A stretch of 64,000 bases of DNA, taken from positions 930,001 to 994,000 of the forward strand of contig NZ_JBCNLP010000001.1 of the NCBI RefSeq assembly GCF_039595395.1, given 5' to 3'. Under the pieces are notes generated by a model. It was not told the origin of the DNA and searched no databases. It saw only the letters and a program-made list of their open reading frames with translations. Within the stretch, counting starts at the first letter, position 1; each line of letters begins with the position of its first letter. The translations under genes were made by a program, and so were the position numbers. The stretch comes from Novosphingobium sp. Lineage in GTDB: Bacteria; Pseudomonadota; Alphaproteobacteria; Sphingomonadales; Sphingomonadaceae. This document shows, one piece after another, positions 34,087 through 43,274 of this stretch.

Positions 34087-34818
34087 ATGATCGTTTTCCC
34101 CGCCATCGACCTGAAAGCCGGCCAGGTCGTCCGCCTGGCAGAAGGTGATATGGCCCGCGCCACCGTCTATGGCGACAACCCCGCCGCTCAGGCGCAGATT
34201 TTCGCGAATGCCGGCAGCCAGTTCCTCCATGTGGTGGACCTCGACGGCTCCTTCGCTGGCCGCGCCGAGAACCGCGAGGCCGTGGAAGGCATCCTGCAGA
34301 GCTTCGAGGGCCATGTGCAGCTGGGCGGCGGCATCCGCACGCGCGAGGCGGTGGCAGGCTGGTTCGATCTGGGCGTCAGCCGCGTGGTGATGGGCACCGC
34401 CGCGCTGAAGGACCCGCAGTTCGTCAAGGACATGGCCAAGGAGTTCCCCGGCGGTATCGTGGTGGCCGTGGACGCCCGCGACGGCTTCGTGGCCACCGAG
34501 GGCTGGGCGGAAGTCTCGGACGTTTCCGTGGTGGACCTCGCCCGCCGCTTCGAGGATGCGGGCGTGGCCAGCCTGCTGTTCACCGACATCGGCCGCGATG
34601 GCCTGCTGAAGGGCGCCAACATCGAGGCGACCGTCGATCTGGCGCGCCGCGTGGACATTCCCGTGATCGCCAGCGGCGGGGTGAAGGGGCTGGACGATAT
34701 CCGCATGCTCTCGCTCCACGCGCATGAGGGGATCGAAGGTGTGATCACCGGGCGTGCCTTGTTCGAGGGGCGGCTGGATCTGGCGGCGGCTATCGCGATG
34801 GCGGCCAAGGAAGGGTAA
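34087..34818 (+). CDS. hisA: ProFAR isomerase (phosphoribosylformimino-AICAR-P isomerase)
   Basis: 243 residues, TIM barrel with HisA/HisF half-barrel repeats. Catalytic Asp is in FPAIDLKAGQVVRL at the N-terminus and the second acidic residue is in LLFTDIGRDGLLKG. GGGIRTREAV and SGGVKGLDDI are the phosphate-binding loops. The ATG at 34087 is preferred over the GTG at 34078. Its TAA overlaps the ATG of the next small gene. Confidence 0.95.
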   Translation: MIVFPAIDLKAGQVVRLAEGDMARATVYGDNPAAQAQIFANAGSQFLHVVDLDGSFAGRAENREAVEGILQSFEGHVQLGGGIRTREAVAGWFDLGVSRVVMGTAALKDPQFVKDMAKEFPGGIVVAVDARDGFVATEGWAEVSDVSVVDLARRFEDAGVASLLFTDIGRDGLLKGANIEATVDLARRVDIPVIASGGVKGLDDIRMLSLHAHEGIEGVITGRALFEGRLDLAAAIAMAAKEG

Positions 34819-35051
34819 TGGTTGTGCATTCCATGGCATGGGGTCTGATGGCGCTATGCATGGGATTGACCTTGTTGTGGATCGCTGGGCATGAGCTGGT
34901 GAGTCAGAAGGCCGAGCATGTGAGTTTGTTCTTCCAGCGTTACCGTCGCTATGGGCGCCGAGAGCAGCCTTTGGCTTATTGGATCTGGGTTGTTTGCCAT
35001 GGTCTGGGTGGACTGGTGATGGCCGGTTGTGGTGTAGCGATGTTGAGGTAA
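34818..35051 (+). CDS. 77-residue membrane protein between hisA and hisF
   Basis: Two hydrophobic segments (LMALCMGLTLLWIAGHELV and WIWVVCHGLGGLVMAGCGVAML) flank a basic loop (RYRRYGRREQ). The ATG shares its A with the hisA stop, so it is probably translationally coupled. I do not recognise it. No histidine-pathway role is evident, and it may be a passenger. A family A repeat starts 13 bp after the stop. Confidence 0.6.
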   Translation: MVVHSMAWGLMALCMGLTLLWIAGHELVSQKAEHVSLFFQRYRRYGRREQPLAYWIWVVCHGLGGLVMAGCGVAMLR

Positions 35052-35063
35052 GGAAGGGATAGA

Positions 35064-35252
35064 TGCGAGGGCCATGGCCCTCGCGCTCCCTTTATTTGTC
35101 GGCGTAGCGCCTAGGTTTCGGCCTTACCGAACGCCTCAGCGCCGCAGGCTTTAAGGCCGCTGCGCGGCGGGGAGTTTATGCGGAAGGGTGGCTTTAAAAC
35201 CGCCCTCTCGCCGGAAGACGTAACGGGGGTGCAGGGGGCGATGGCCCCCTGC
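35064..35252. repeat. Family A repeat, copy 6 (inverted), upstream of hisF
   Basis: About 189 bp. The left hairpin is the full palindrome GCGAGGGCCATGGCCCTCGC. The right is GCAGGGGGC, GATG, GCCCCCTGC. The internal block is nearly identical to copy 5 (GCCGCTGCGCGGCGGGGAGTT). It lies between the 77-residue gene and hisF. Confidence 0.85.
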
Positions 35253-35280
35253 TTGCCTCTTTCTAACTTTGGAAAACCGC

Positions 35281-36042
35281 ATGTCTGTTCGCATCCGTGT
35301 CATTCCCTGCCTTGATGTCCGCGATGGCCGCGTGGTGAAGGGCGTGAACTTCGTCGATCTGCGCGATGCGGGCGATCCGGTGGAGCAGGCCCGCGCTTAT
35401 GACGCGGCGGGCGCGGATGAGCTGTGCTTCCTCGACATCAGCGCCAGCCATGAGGGGCGCGGGACGTTGCTCGATGTGGTGCGCCGCACGGCGGAGGTGT
35501 GCTTTATGCCGCTGACGGTCGGCGGCGGCGTGCGCAGCGCCGAGGATGCGCGCGCTCTGCTGCTGGCGGGCGCGGACAAGGTGGCGGTGAACTCCGCTGC
35601 CGTCAGCCGACCCGAGGTGGTGAGCGATATTGCCGAGAAGTTCGGCAGCCAGTGCATCGTGGCCAGCGTTGACGCGCGTCAGGTCGAGCCGGGCCGTTGG
35701 GAAATCTTCACCCATGGTGGGCGCAAGGCCACCGGTATCGATGCTCTGGAGCATGCCATCAAGCTGGCCGAGCTGGGCGCGGGCGAGTTGCTCGTTACCA
35801 GCATGGATGGCGACGGCACGCAGAACGGCTACGATCTGGCGCTGACCCGCGCGATTGCCGATGCCGTCAGCGTGCCGGTGATTGCCAGCGGCGGCGTGGG
35901 CAATCTGGATCATCTGGTGGCAGGCGTCACGCAGGGCCATGCCAGCGCGGTGCTGGCGGCCAGCATCTTCCACTTCGGCAAGCACACCATTGCCGAGGCA
36001 CACGAAGCTCTTCGCGCCGCCGGTCTGCCCGCGCGGGCTTGA
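35281..36042 (+). CDS. hisF: Imidazole glycerol phosphate synthase, cyclase subunit
   Basis: 253 residues, TIM barrel. Catalytic Asp is in IPCLDVRDGRVVKG (residue 11 region) and the second Asp is in VTSMDGDGTQNGYD. GGGVRS and ASGGVGNLDHL are phosphate loops. It couples with HisH to form imidazole glycerol phosphate and AICAR. The ATG at 35281 starts SVRIRVIPCL, as in the family. Confidence 0.96.
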   Translation: MSVRIRVIPCLDVRDGRVVKGVNFVDLRDAGDPVEQARAYDAAGADELCFLDISASHEGRGTLLDVVRRTAEVCFMPLTVGGGVRSAEDARALLLAGADKVAVNSAAVSRPEVVSDIAEKFGSQCIVASVDARQVEPGRWEIFTHGGRKATGIDALEHAIKLAELGAGELLVTSMDGDGTQNGYDLALTRAIADAVSVPVIASGGVGNLDHLVAGVTQGHASAVLAASIFHFGKHTIAEAHEALRAAGLPARA

Positions 36043-36075
36043 CCTTAGCCCGCCATCAACGCATCGCAGGGCCCT

Positions 36076-36411
36076 ATGGAACAGACACCCAACATCGGCG
36101 CCACGCTGGAACGCCTTGAGGCGACCATCGCCGCGCGCCGCAGCGCCGATCCCGAGACCAGCTATGTCGCGAAGCTCAACGCCAAGGGCTTGAAGAAGAT
36201 CGCGCAGAAGCTGGGCGAGGAGGGCGTGGAAACCGTCATCGCGGCTCTGGCCGAAGACGATGAAGCCCTGACCGGAGAGGCCGCCGATCTGATCTTCCAC
36301 CTGATCGTGCTGCTTCAGGCGCGCGGGCTGGGACTGGCCGATGTCTGCGCCGTGCTCGATCAGCGCGAAGGCATCGGCGGTCTGGCCGAAAAAGCTGCCC
36401 GCACCAAGTAA
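36076..36411 (+). CDS. hisE: Phosphoribosyl-ATP pyrophosphatase
   Basis: 111 residues, stand-alone HisE of the MazG-like all-alpha pyrophosphatase group. The motif KKIAQKLGEEGVETVIAALAEDDEALTGEAADLIFH carries the metal-binding EExE and ExxD sets. It hydrolyses phosphoribosyl-ATP in the second histidine step. It lies 33 bp after hisF and 11 bp before a HIT gene. Confidence 0.93.
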   Translation: MEQTPNIGATLERLEATIAARRSADPETSYVAKLNAKGLKKIAQKLGEEGVETVIAALAEDDEALTGEAADLIFHLIVLLQARGLGLADVCAVLDQREGIGGLAEKAARTK

Positions 36412-36422
36412 GGAGCCCAAGC

Positions 36423-36797
36423 ATGCCCATCGACGCCCGGCTGCCCTATGACGAAGCCAACATCTTCGCGAAAATCCTGCGCGGGGAGATCCCCTGCAAG
36501 AAGGTTTACGAAGACGATTTCGCGCTGGCCTTCCATGATATCGCCCCCAAGGCGCCGATCCATGTGCTGGTGGTGCCCAAGGGGCCTTACGTCAGTTGGG
36601 ACGATTTCTCGGCAAACGCGCCCGATGCGCTGATTGCGGGTTTCATCCGCGCGGTCGGCACGGTGGCGCGCCAGTTCGATCTGGTCGAGCCGGGTTATCG
36701 CCTGCTGGCCAACATCGGCCATGATGGCGGACAGGAAGTGCCGCATCTGCATGTGCATCTGTTCGGCGGCGCGCCTTTGGGGCCGATGTTGGCGTAA
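36423..36797 (+). CDS. HIT-family nucleotide-binding protein (HinT-like)
   Basis: 124 residues. It starts with the HinT pattern (NIFAKILRGEIPCKKVYEDDFALAFHDIAPKAPIHVLVVPK) and ends with the histidine triad in HLHVHLFGGAPLGPM. It is likely a purine nucleoside phosphoramidase. It often sits after hisE in alphaproteobacteria, as here. Confidence 0.93.
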   Translation: MPIDARLPYDEANIFAKILRGEIPCKKVYEDDFALAFHDIAPKAPIHVLVVPKGPYVSWDDFSANAPDALIAGFIRAVGTVARQFDLVEPGYRLLANIGHDGGQEVPHLHVHLFGGAPLGPMLA

Positions 36798-36901
36798 AAC
36801 GCAGCCCCAAATGCTAAAAATAGCGGTAAAATTAAGGTAAATGAACCGAGAAGGCGGCTCGGCCTTGCCCTGCCGCCCCGCGCCGGGCTAGAGCCCGAAG
36901 G

Positions 36902-37411
36902 ATGACGTCTCAGGCAGCCCCCCCTGTCTTCCCACATCCCCTGCCTCAGCCCTCCACGGGGCTGATGACGGGCGCCGTGCATTATTTCGCCGTGCGTGCC
37001 TATTACGAGGATACGGACCTGTCGGGCGTGGTCTATCACGCCAACTATCTGCGCTGGTTCGAACGCGCCCGCTCCGACCTGCTGCGCCTGCTGGGCATCG
37101 ACCAGCGCGCGGCGGTGGAGGCGGGCGAGGGCGCCTATGCCGTGACCGAGATCGCCATCCGCTACGCCAGCCCCGCGCGGCTCGACGACGATGTGCTGAT
37201 CGAGACCCGCGTGGAGGAGCTTGGCGCCGCTTCCTGTCGAATGTGTCAGTCAGCGTTCAGAAATGGTGATCTACTGGCCAGGGCGCAATTGCGGGTGGGC
37301 TTTGTCAGCCCCAGCGGGCGGCCACGGCGTCAACCGGCGGCATGGCGTGCCGCTTTCGAGGACTTTCTGGCGGGGCGCGTTCCGCCGTCGGGCATCAAGG
37401 ATGAGGCTTGA
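36902..37411 (+). CDS. ybgC: YbgC-type acyl-CoA thioesterase of the tol-pal cluster
   Basis: 169 residues, hotdog fold. YYEDTDLSGVVYHANYLRWFERAR carries the catalytic Asp and the 4-hydroxybenzoyl-CoA thioesterase-like signature. It is the usual first gene of tol-pal and ends 3 bp before tolQ. The N-terminal 20 residues are Pro-rich, and a later ATG (about 36964) could be the true start. Confidence 0.9.
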   Translation: MTSQAAPPVFPHPLPQPSTGLMTGAVHYFAVRAYYEDTDLSGVVYHANYLRWFERARSDLLRLLGIDQRAAVEAGEGAYAVTEIAIRYASPARLDDDVLIETRVEELGAASCRMCQSAFRNGDLLARAQLRVGFVSPSGRPRRQPAAWRAAFEDFLAGRVPPSGIKDEA

Positions 37412-37414
37412 ACA

Positions 37415-38134
37415 ATGAGTGTGATGACGTTGCTCGTGATGGGCGCCGCCGGTCTTGATGGCGCCCCCGACCATCTGGACCCGGTGCGCCTGTTCATGGA
37501 CGCCGATCCGGTGGTGAAGGGCGTGCTGGGCGCGCTGGCGCTGGCCAGCCTGTGGGTCTGGACGATCATCATCACCTTCTCGGCGCGCATCCTGGGCATC
37601 GCCCGCAAGACCGAAGCTTACGAAGCCGAGTTCTGGAAAGCCCGTGATCTGGAAGCCTTCCAGAAGGGCGCCCAGGGCCAGAAGGCCGACCTGCCCGCCG
37701 CCAAGGTGGTGGCTGCGGCTCTCTCCGAATGGCGCCGCTCGGTCACCGGCAAGGTGGACCGCGAGGCCGCGCGCGGCCGCCTCGCCAGCGCGATGGACAG
37801 CGTCGTCGCCGCCGAGACCGAGGATCTGGCCGACCGCCTGAACTTCCTCGCCACGGTCGGTTCGGTGGCGCCCTTCGTCGGCCTGTTCGGCACGGTGTGG
37901 GGCATCATGAACAGCTTCTTCCAGATCGGCCAGCAGCAGAATTCCTCGCTGGCGGTGGTGGCGCCGGGCATTTCGGAAGCGCTGTTCGCCACGGCGGTCG
38001 GCCTGTTCGCGGCCATTCCGGCGGTGATCGCCTACAACCGGTTTTCCCATAAGGTGAACGGGTTTGAGTCGCGGTTGCAGCGTTTCGCCGACCGTTTCCA
38101 CGGGAGCCTGAGCCGGGAGCTGGATCAGCTGTGA
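37415..38134 (+). CDS. tolQ: Tol-Pal system proton channel subunit TolQ
   Basis: 239 residues with three transmembrane segments, the first about 25-50, then a cytoplasmic loop, then FLATVGSVAPFVGLFGTVWGIMNSF and ISEALFATAVGLFAAIPAVIAYN, the MotA/ExbB/TolQ signature pair. It uses the proton motive force to drive TolA. A family A repeat separates it from tolR. Confidence 0.94.
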   Translation: MSVMTLLVMGAAGLDGAPDHLDPVRLFMDADPVVKGVLGALALASLWVWTIIITFSARILGIARKTEAYEAEFWKARDLEAFQKGAQGQKADLPAAKVVAAALSEWRRSVTGKVDREAARGRLASAMDSVVAAETEDLADRLNFLATVGSVAPFVGLFGTVWGIMNSFFQIGQQQNSSLAVVAPGISEALFATAVGLFAAIPAVIAYNRFSHKVNGFESRLQRFADRFHGSLSRELDQL

Positions 38135-38152
38135 TTCAGAAGAAGAACAGGC

Positions 38153-38346
38153 TTGAGGGGGTTACCTCCTCAAACTCCCATAACGTCTTCCGACGCATGG
38201 GCGGTGGCATTCGAACGGAGCGCCAACGTCCCACCGCCGGAGGCAGTTATTCCCTGCGGTGCGGCGAGGTTGCACGCAACCTTTCGGCCACCCGTGCCCT
38301 TGCGTCGGAAGACGTAACGGGGGTGCAGGGGGCGATGGCCCCCTGC
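38153..38346. repeat. Family A repeat, copy 7, between tolQ and tolR
   Basis: About 194 bp. The left hairpin is TTGAGGGGG, TTA, CCTCCTCAA with one G-U-type pair. The right is GCAGGGGGC, GATG, GCCCCCTGC. Unusually both ends carry the ACGTCTTCC-type box (CGTCTTCCGACG and its inverse), so this copy is nearly symmetrical. The centre is shorter and diverged. Confidence 0.8.
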
Positions 38347-38376
38347 GTTCATCCTTCCTTCCTGGGAGCCTGACTC

Positions 38377-38850
<474 letters not shown>

Positions 38851-38856
38851 CGGCCG

Positions 38857-39819
38857 ATGGCGAATACGATGCGCAAGAGCGAGATGGGGGGGCTGGCGAT
38901 TGCGCTGGTCGGCCATGTTGCGCTTGTGTGGGTGCTGGCGATGTCGTGGCATGGCAGGACGCCTCCGCCGCCCCCGCGCATGACGGTGACCTTGAGCGAT
39001 AACGTCGGCCTTCAATCGGAGGCGCCCAGCCATGAGCAGGCCGCCGCCGATGTGGCGCCCACGCTGGGTCAGGCCCAGCCCGAGGAGCAGGCCGCCCCCG
39101 TGCCGCCCGCGCCCGAGCCGGTGAAGCCGGTGCCCGTGCCGGTTCCCAAGCCGCAACCCAAGCCCGAGCCGAAGCCTCAGCCACGCCCGGAGCCGGTGAA
39201 GCCTCAGCCGAAGCCCGAACCCAAGCCGGTGCCCAAACCCGAACCGCGCAAGCCGGAGCCCAAGCCCGCGCCGCACAAGCCCGAGCCGGTCAAGCAGGCG
39301 CCCAGCAAGAGCAAGCCTCAGGACGATCCGGTGGGCCGCGCCATCGCCGCGCGTGAGGGCAAGGCCAACACCAAGGGCAGCAAGGACGCCAAGCCCAGCG
39401 AGAAGCCAGCAGGTGGCAGCCGCCTTGGCGCGGACTTCCTGAAGGGCCTCGCCCCGCAGGGCAGCGGCAAGGCGCAGACGCCGCCGGCGGCCAACATCGG
39501 GCCGGGCGTGCGTGCCGGCTTGGCCAGCGCGATCTCGCGGGCGCTCAAGCCCAATTGGCGCGTGCCTCAGGGCGTTGACACCGATGAGCTGGTGACGATC
39601 CTCTCCTTCGATCTCAACCGGGACGGCTCGCTGGCCGGGCCGGTGCGGGTGGTGAGCCAGACCGGCATCACCGACAGCAACAAGACCCAGGCCCATATCC
39701 ATGCAGAAAATGCCGTTCGCGCGGTGAAGCTGGCTGCACCCTTTGCTTTGCCGCCGGAGTATTATGATGCATGGAAGCATGTGGCATCCTTCCGCTTCGA
39801 CAGGAATCTGGCACAATGA
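38857..39819 (+). CDS. tolA: TolA-like energy transducer
   Basis: 320 residues. An N-terminal transmembrane helix is followed by a long Pro/Lys/Glu-rich rod (about residues 85-155, PKPEPKPQ-type repeats), in place of the Ala-rich helix of enteric TolA, and then a C-terminal TolA/TonB-like domain (LKPNWRVPQGVDTDELVTILSFDLNRDGS). It links TolQR to Pal and TolB across the periplasm. The tolB start overlaps its stop. Confidence 0.85.
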   Translation: MANTMRKSEMGGLAIALVGHVALVWVLAMSWHGRTPPPPPRMTVTLSDNVGLQSEAPSHEQAAADVAPTLGQAQPEEQAAPVPPAPEPVKPVPVPVPKPQPKPEPKPQPRPEPVKPQPKPEPKPVPKPEPRKPEPKPAPHKPEPVKQAPSKSKPQDDPVGRAIAAREGKANTKGSKDAKPSEKPAGGSRLGADFLKGLAPQGSGKAQTPPAANIGPGVRAGLASAISRALKPNWRVPQGVDTDELVTILSFDLNRDGSLAGPVRVVSQTGITDSNKTQAHIHAENAVRAVKLAAPFALPPEYYDAWKHVASFRFDRNLAQ

Positions 39820-41228
39820 AGACTTCGATGAAGGCCCTGTTGATGGCCGCAGGCATGAGCGCGGTGCTGGTTGGCACGGCGGTTGACGCCCAGCAGATTG
39901 CCCCCACCTCGATCCTGCCGCCGCCGCAGATCCAGCAGCAGAAGCCTGCCGATGCCGGCGGCCTGACCGGTTCGGTCTCCGACGATTCGGCCTGGGTCGA
40001 TCTGGGCATCGACATTCCCAGCTTTGCCACCCCCGCCGATGTGCCAACGCAGGCCAGCGCCGGCGGCACGGCGGCTCTGGGGCGCGCCATCGCCGATGTC
40101 ATCACGGCGGATCTGAAGAACAACGGCCTGTTCAAGCCCATCGGCCCGGAAAAGCTGCCCGGCATCGGCATTGGCGACGTTACCCAGCCCGACTTCCCCG
40201 GCTGGAGCTCGCGCGGGGCCGAGATGCTGGTGCATGGCAGCGTGCGCGCCGGGGGCGATGGCTCGCTGCTGGTGTCGTGCTATCTCTATGACGTGCGCCT
40301 GCAGCAGCAGCTCACCAAGGCGGCATGGACCTTTTCGGCGGGCGACTGGCGCCGCGCGGCGCACAAGTGCTCGGACGTGATCTATTCGCGCCTGTCGGGC
40401 GAGAGCCCCTTCTTCGACAGCCGCATCGCCTATATCGCCGAGACCGGCCCCAAGAACCACCGCATGAAGCGTCTGGCGATCATGGACAGCGATGGTGCCA
40501 ACCACCGCTTCATCACCACCGGCCAGGCGATGGCGCTGACGCCGCGTTTCTCGCCCGATTACAAGAAGATCGTGTATCTGTCCTATCTCAACGGACGGCC
40601 GCGCATCTACATCTATGACATCGCCTCCTCCAGCCAGCGGCTGGTGGCGGAGACCGGCAATCCCACCTTTGCGCCGCGCTGGTCGCCCGATGGCAAGTGG
40701 ATCCTCTATTCGATGGCGATCGCGGGCAACACGAACATCTACCGCGTCTCGGCGCAGGGTGGGGCCAGCCAGCGTCTGACCGACACGCCCGGCATCAATG
40801 TCGGCGGCAGCTACTCGCCCGATGGCAGCCGCATCGTCTTCGAAAGCGATCGCGGCGGCAGCCAGCAGATCTATGTGATGAATGCCGATGGCAGCAACCA
40901 GCATCGCATCAGCTTCTTCGGCGGCAAGGCAGCCACCCCCGAATGGAGCCCGCGCGGCGACCAGATTGCCTTCACCCGCATCGGCGGCGGCGAGTTTGCC
41001 ATTGCGGTGACCAATCCGGCCGGGTCCTCGGCGCACACGCTGACCCATAGCTGGCAGGACGAATCGCCCACCTGGGCGCCCAACGGTCGCATCATTCAGT
41101 TCTTCCGCACCGAGCGCGGTTCGGGCCGCTCCAGCCTGTGGCAGGTCGATCTGACCGGTCGCCATGAGCGCCGCCTGCCCACGCCCGTCGACGGGTCGGA
41201 CCCGAGCTGGGGCCCCATCCGCCAGTAA
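39816..41228 (+). CDS. tolB: Tol-Pal system periplasmic protein TolB
   Basis: 470 residues with a signal peptide (KALLMAAGMSAVLVGTAVDA). An N-terminal TolB domain is followed by a six-bladed beta-propeller with repeated motifs such as FSPDYKKIVYLS, WSPDGKWILYS, YSPDGSRIVFES and WSPRGDQIAFT. It is longer than the usual 430 residues because of an N-terminal Pro/Gln-rich insert. The ATG overlaps the tolA stop. Confidence 0.95.
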   Translation: MKTSMKALLMAAGMSAVLVGTAVDAQQIAPTSILPPPQIQQQKPADAGGLTGSVSDDSAWVDLGIDIPSFATPADVPTQASAGGTAALGRAIADVITADLKNNGLFKPIGPEKLPGIGIGDVTQPDFPGWSSRGAEMLVHGSVRAGGDGSLLVSCYLYDVRLQQQLTKAAWTFSAGDWRRAAHKCSDVIYSRLSGESPFFDSRIAYIAETGPKNHRMKRLAIMDSDGANHRFITTGQAMALTPRFSPDYKKIVYLSYLNGRPRIYIYDIASSSQRLVAETGNPTFAPRWSPDGKWILYSMAIAGNTNIYRVSAQGGASQRLTDTPGINVGGSYSPDGSRIVFESDRGGSQQIYVMNADGSNQHRISFFGGKAATPEWSPRGDQIAFTRIGGGEFAIAVTNPAGSSAHTLTHSWQDESPTWAPNGRIIQFFRTERGSGRSSLWQVDLTGRHERRLPTPVDGSDPSWGPIRQ

Positions 41229-41285
41229 TCCTGAATTTTCCGGGGGGAATCGGCCCCCCTTCTTCCAAGCAGAGGAGTCTTCCCC

Positions 41286-41825
41286 ATGTTCTCCAAGCTC
41301 TCCACCACCGTTCGGGGCTTTGCCCCCGGCGCGATGGTTTTGACGCTGGGTCTGGCGCTCGCCGCCTGCGGCCACAAGCCGCCCAAGACCCTGCCGCCCG
41401 AGCCGGCCCCCGCCGTCTCGCAGGCCACGCCGCCGCCGCCCACCAACCAGGGCCCGGTTCCCGGCAGCGCCGCCGACTTCGTCGCGCAGATGATGGGCAA
41501 GGACACCATCCACTTCGCGCTCGACAAGTACAGCGTCGACCCCAGCGAGACGCCCGCCCTGCAGGCCCAGGCCCAGTGGCTGATGCGCTATCCCGCCAAG
41601 AAGGCCACCATCGAGGGCCACTGCGACGAGCGCGGCACCCGCGAATACAACCTGGCTCTGGGTGAGCGTCGCGCCACCGCGGCCAAGAACTACCTCGTCT
41701 CGCTGGGCGTCGATGCCTCGCGCCTGACGACGATCTCCTACGGCAAGGAACGCCCGGTTGACCCGGCCTCCACCGAGGAAGCCTACGCCCATAACCGCCG
41801 CGCGGTGACGGTCGCTATCGACTGA
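41286..41825 (+). CDS. pal: Peptidoglycan-associated lipoprotein Pal
   Basis: 179 residues. A lipoprotein signal with lipobox LAAC, a Pro-rich linker, then an OmpA-like domain (IHFALDKYSVDPSE, GHCDERGTREYNLALGERRA, TTISYGKERPVDP) that binds peptidoglycan. AGAGGAG lies before the ATG. A terminator follows the stop. No cpoB/ybgF gene follows, although it commonly does. Confidence 0.95.
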   Translation: MFSKLSTTVRGFAPGAMVLTLGLALAACGHKPPKTLPPEPAPAVSQATPPPPTNQGPVPGSAADFVAQMMGKDTIHFALDKYSVDPSETPALQAQAQWLMRYPAKKATIEGHCDERGTREYNLALGERRATAAKNYLVSLGVDASRLTTISYGKERPVDPASTEEAYAHNRRAVTVAID

Positions 41826-41852
41826 TCCTGCTACGCGATCTGGTTGGAAGAA

Positions 41853-41890
41853 CACCCCGCTGGCCTGTGTGGTCGGCGGGGTTTTCTTTT
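41853..41890 (+). terminator. Terminator after pal
   Basis: CCCCGC (41855-41860) pairs with GCGGGG (41876-41881), followed by TTTTCTTTTT. It lies 28 bp after the pal stop and before a family A repeat. Confidence 0.7.
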
Positions 41891-41911
41891 TATGGGGTTA
41901 AGGGAGGAAGA

Positions 41912-42123
41912 TGCGAGGGGGTTACCCCCTCGCGCTCCCATGACGTCTTCCGGCGAGGGGGCAGGGGTGTTTGGATCGTTGTGTGGGAACTTTCCACCTG
42001 CGCCACCTTACCTGCGCCGCAGGCTTGATGTTCCTGCCTGCGGCGCGGCAAGCTGGGCGCAAGGCTGAACCCGTGGCACTGAGGTCGACATTAACGGGAG
42101 CGCGAGGGGATAATCCCCTCGCA
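41912..42123. repeat. Family A repeat, copy 8
   Basis: 212 bp, forward orientation, between the pal terminator and a DnaJ-domain gene. The left hairpin is GCGAGGGGG, TTA, CCCCCTCGC. The right is GCGAGGGGA, TAA, TCCCCTCGC. The inner inverted pair GCGCCGCAGG / CCTGCGGCGC is clear. This is the only copy not close to a stop codon, because a terminator intervenes. Confidence 0.85.
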
Positions 42124-42192
42124 TCTTTCTTTTCCCCCCTTCGACCCCCGAATCCTTGCGCCAACCCGCGAATCCCCCCACAATGGCAGACT

Positions 42193-42735
42193 ATGAACCG
42201 CGCACGTCGATCAAATGACTGGGGCTTTCCGCGCTGGCGGGGCTATGAGGCTGGGCGCGAGGCGGCGCAGATCCGCCTGTGCGACCGTGCGGGCTGCAAT
42301 GAGCCCGGCAATTGCCCGGCACCCAAGTCGCCCAACAACCCCGACCGCTGGTATTTCTGCCAGCAGCATGCCGCCGAGTACAATTCGGGCTGGGACTATT
42401 TCGCCGGTCTGGATGCCGAGGAAGCCGCCAGCCGGGAGCGTTCGGAGCAGCAGACGAACGGCGGCTATCGCGAGAGCGCCTATTATGGCTGGGCCGGATC
42501 GGGCGATGGCACCCGCAGCCGTGATGAACTGAAGGCGCTGGAGGTCTTGGGCCTCGATCCCGACGCCGATTTCGACGCGGTGCGCAAGGCGTGGCGCACC
42601 AAGGCCAAGGCCGTGCATCCCGATGTGCGCCCCAACGATGCTGAGGCCGCCAAGGCCTTTATGGGCCTTCAGGCCGCCTATGAGGTGCTGCGCGTGGCCG
42701 AGGAGCAGCGTAGCTGGAAGGGCGCGGGCGTGTGA
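42193..42735 (+). CDS. J-domain protein
   Basis: 180 residues. The J-domain is C-terminal (about 115-175: ALEVLGLDPDADFDAVRKAWRTKAKAVHPDVRPND) with the HPD motif, so it should stimulate an Hsp70. The N-terminal part has Cys residues (CDRAGCNEPGNCPAP, YFCQQHAAEYN) that may bind metal. The ATG at 42193 follows the repeat; upstream in-frame sequence is repeat-derived. The next gene overlaps the stop. Confidence 0.85.
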   Translation: MNRARRSNDWGFPRWRGYEAGREAAQIRLCDRAGCNEPGNCPAPKSPNNPDRWYFCQQHAAEYNSGWDYFAGLDAEEAASRERSEQQTNGGYRESAYYGWAGSGDGTRSRDELKALEVLGLDPDADFDAVRKAWRTKAKAVHPDVRPNDAEAAKAFMGLQAAYEVLRVAEEQRSWKGAGV

Positions 42736-43253
42736 GGCGCCTCATCGCCATCACTGCGATGGCGATGAGCATGGCGGTTACATCGGTTGCGCATGCTGAT
42801 GATCAGGCTGCCCCGGCATCGCCTGAAGAAACCTTTGTCTATGAAAATGCCGCGCTGGGGCTGTGCTATCACTGCTTCAGGGTCAGGATCGCGGTCTTGT
42901 CCGATGGCGGGGTGGCGATCACGCGCTGGCGGGTCGGGCCGAGGGCCTCTGATCAGGGTGACCCATCCTTGAGTCGGGAGCAGGTGTCCCGCGCGCGCAT
43001 CCGTCGTTTCCTCCAGGCCTTGGCGCCTTACCGCCCGAGCGAGGAGAAGGCGACGATTCCCTTGCTTTCAGCCTGCTCGATGTTCGTTACCGAAGCAGGA
43101 GGGCTCACCATGATCTGGAACGATGCCCGCGGATATCGGCAACTGCGTGTCGATTATGGTTGCGATCCGGCCCGTTACAAGGCGATGTTCGATGCCTTGC
43201 ATCATGCGCCGGGTCTGCTGGGGCTGGGCGATCTGCTCAATGGCAAGTGGTAG
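42732..43253 (+). CDS. Secreted protein of unknown function
   Basis: 173 residues from a GTG overlapping the J-domain gene stop (GTGA). A signal peptide (RRLIAITAMAMSMAVTSVAHA) is visible. The mature part has CYHCFRVRIAVLSDGGVAITRWRVG near the start and two further Cys, suggesting disulfides. I do not recognise a family. It is followed by a bidirectional terminator. Confidence 0.65.
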   Translation: MRRLIAITAMAMSMAVTSVAHADDQAAPASPEETFVYENAALGLCYHCFRVRIAVLSDGGVAITRWRVGPRASDQGDPSLSREQVSRARIRRFLQALAPYRPSEEKATIPLLSACSMFVTEAGGLTMIWNDARGYRQLRVDYGCDPARYKAMFDALHHAPGLLGLGDLLNGKW

Positions 43254-43274
43254 GGGGCGATCCGTCTATCCCAA

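Noticed and set aside
39762..41855. Long minus-strand open frame opposite tolB and pal
   Set aside because: Shadow; TolB and Pal signatures are clear on the plus strand.
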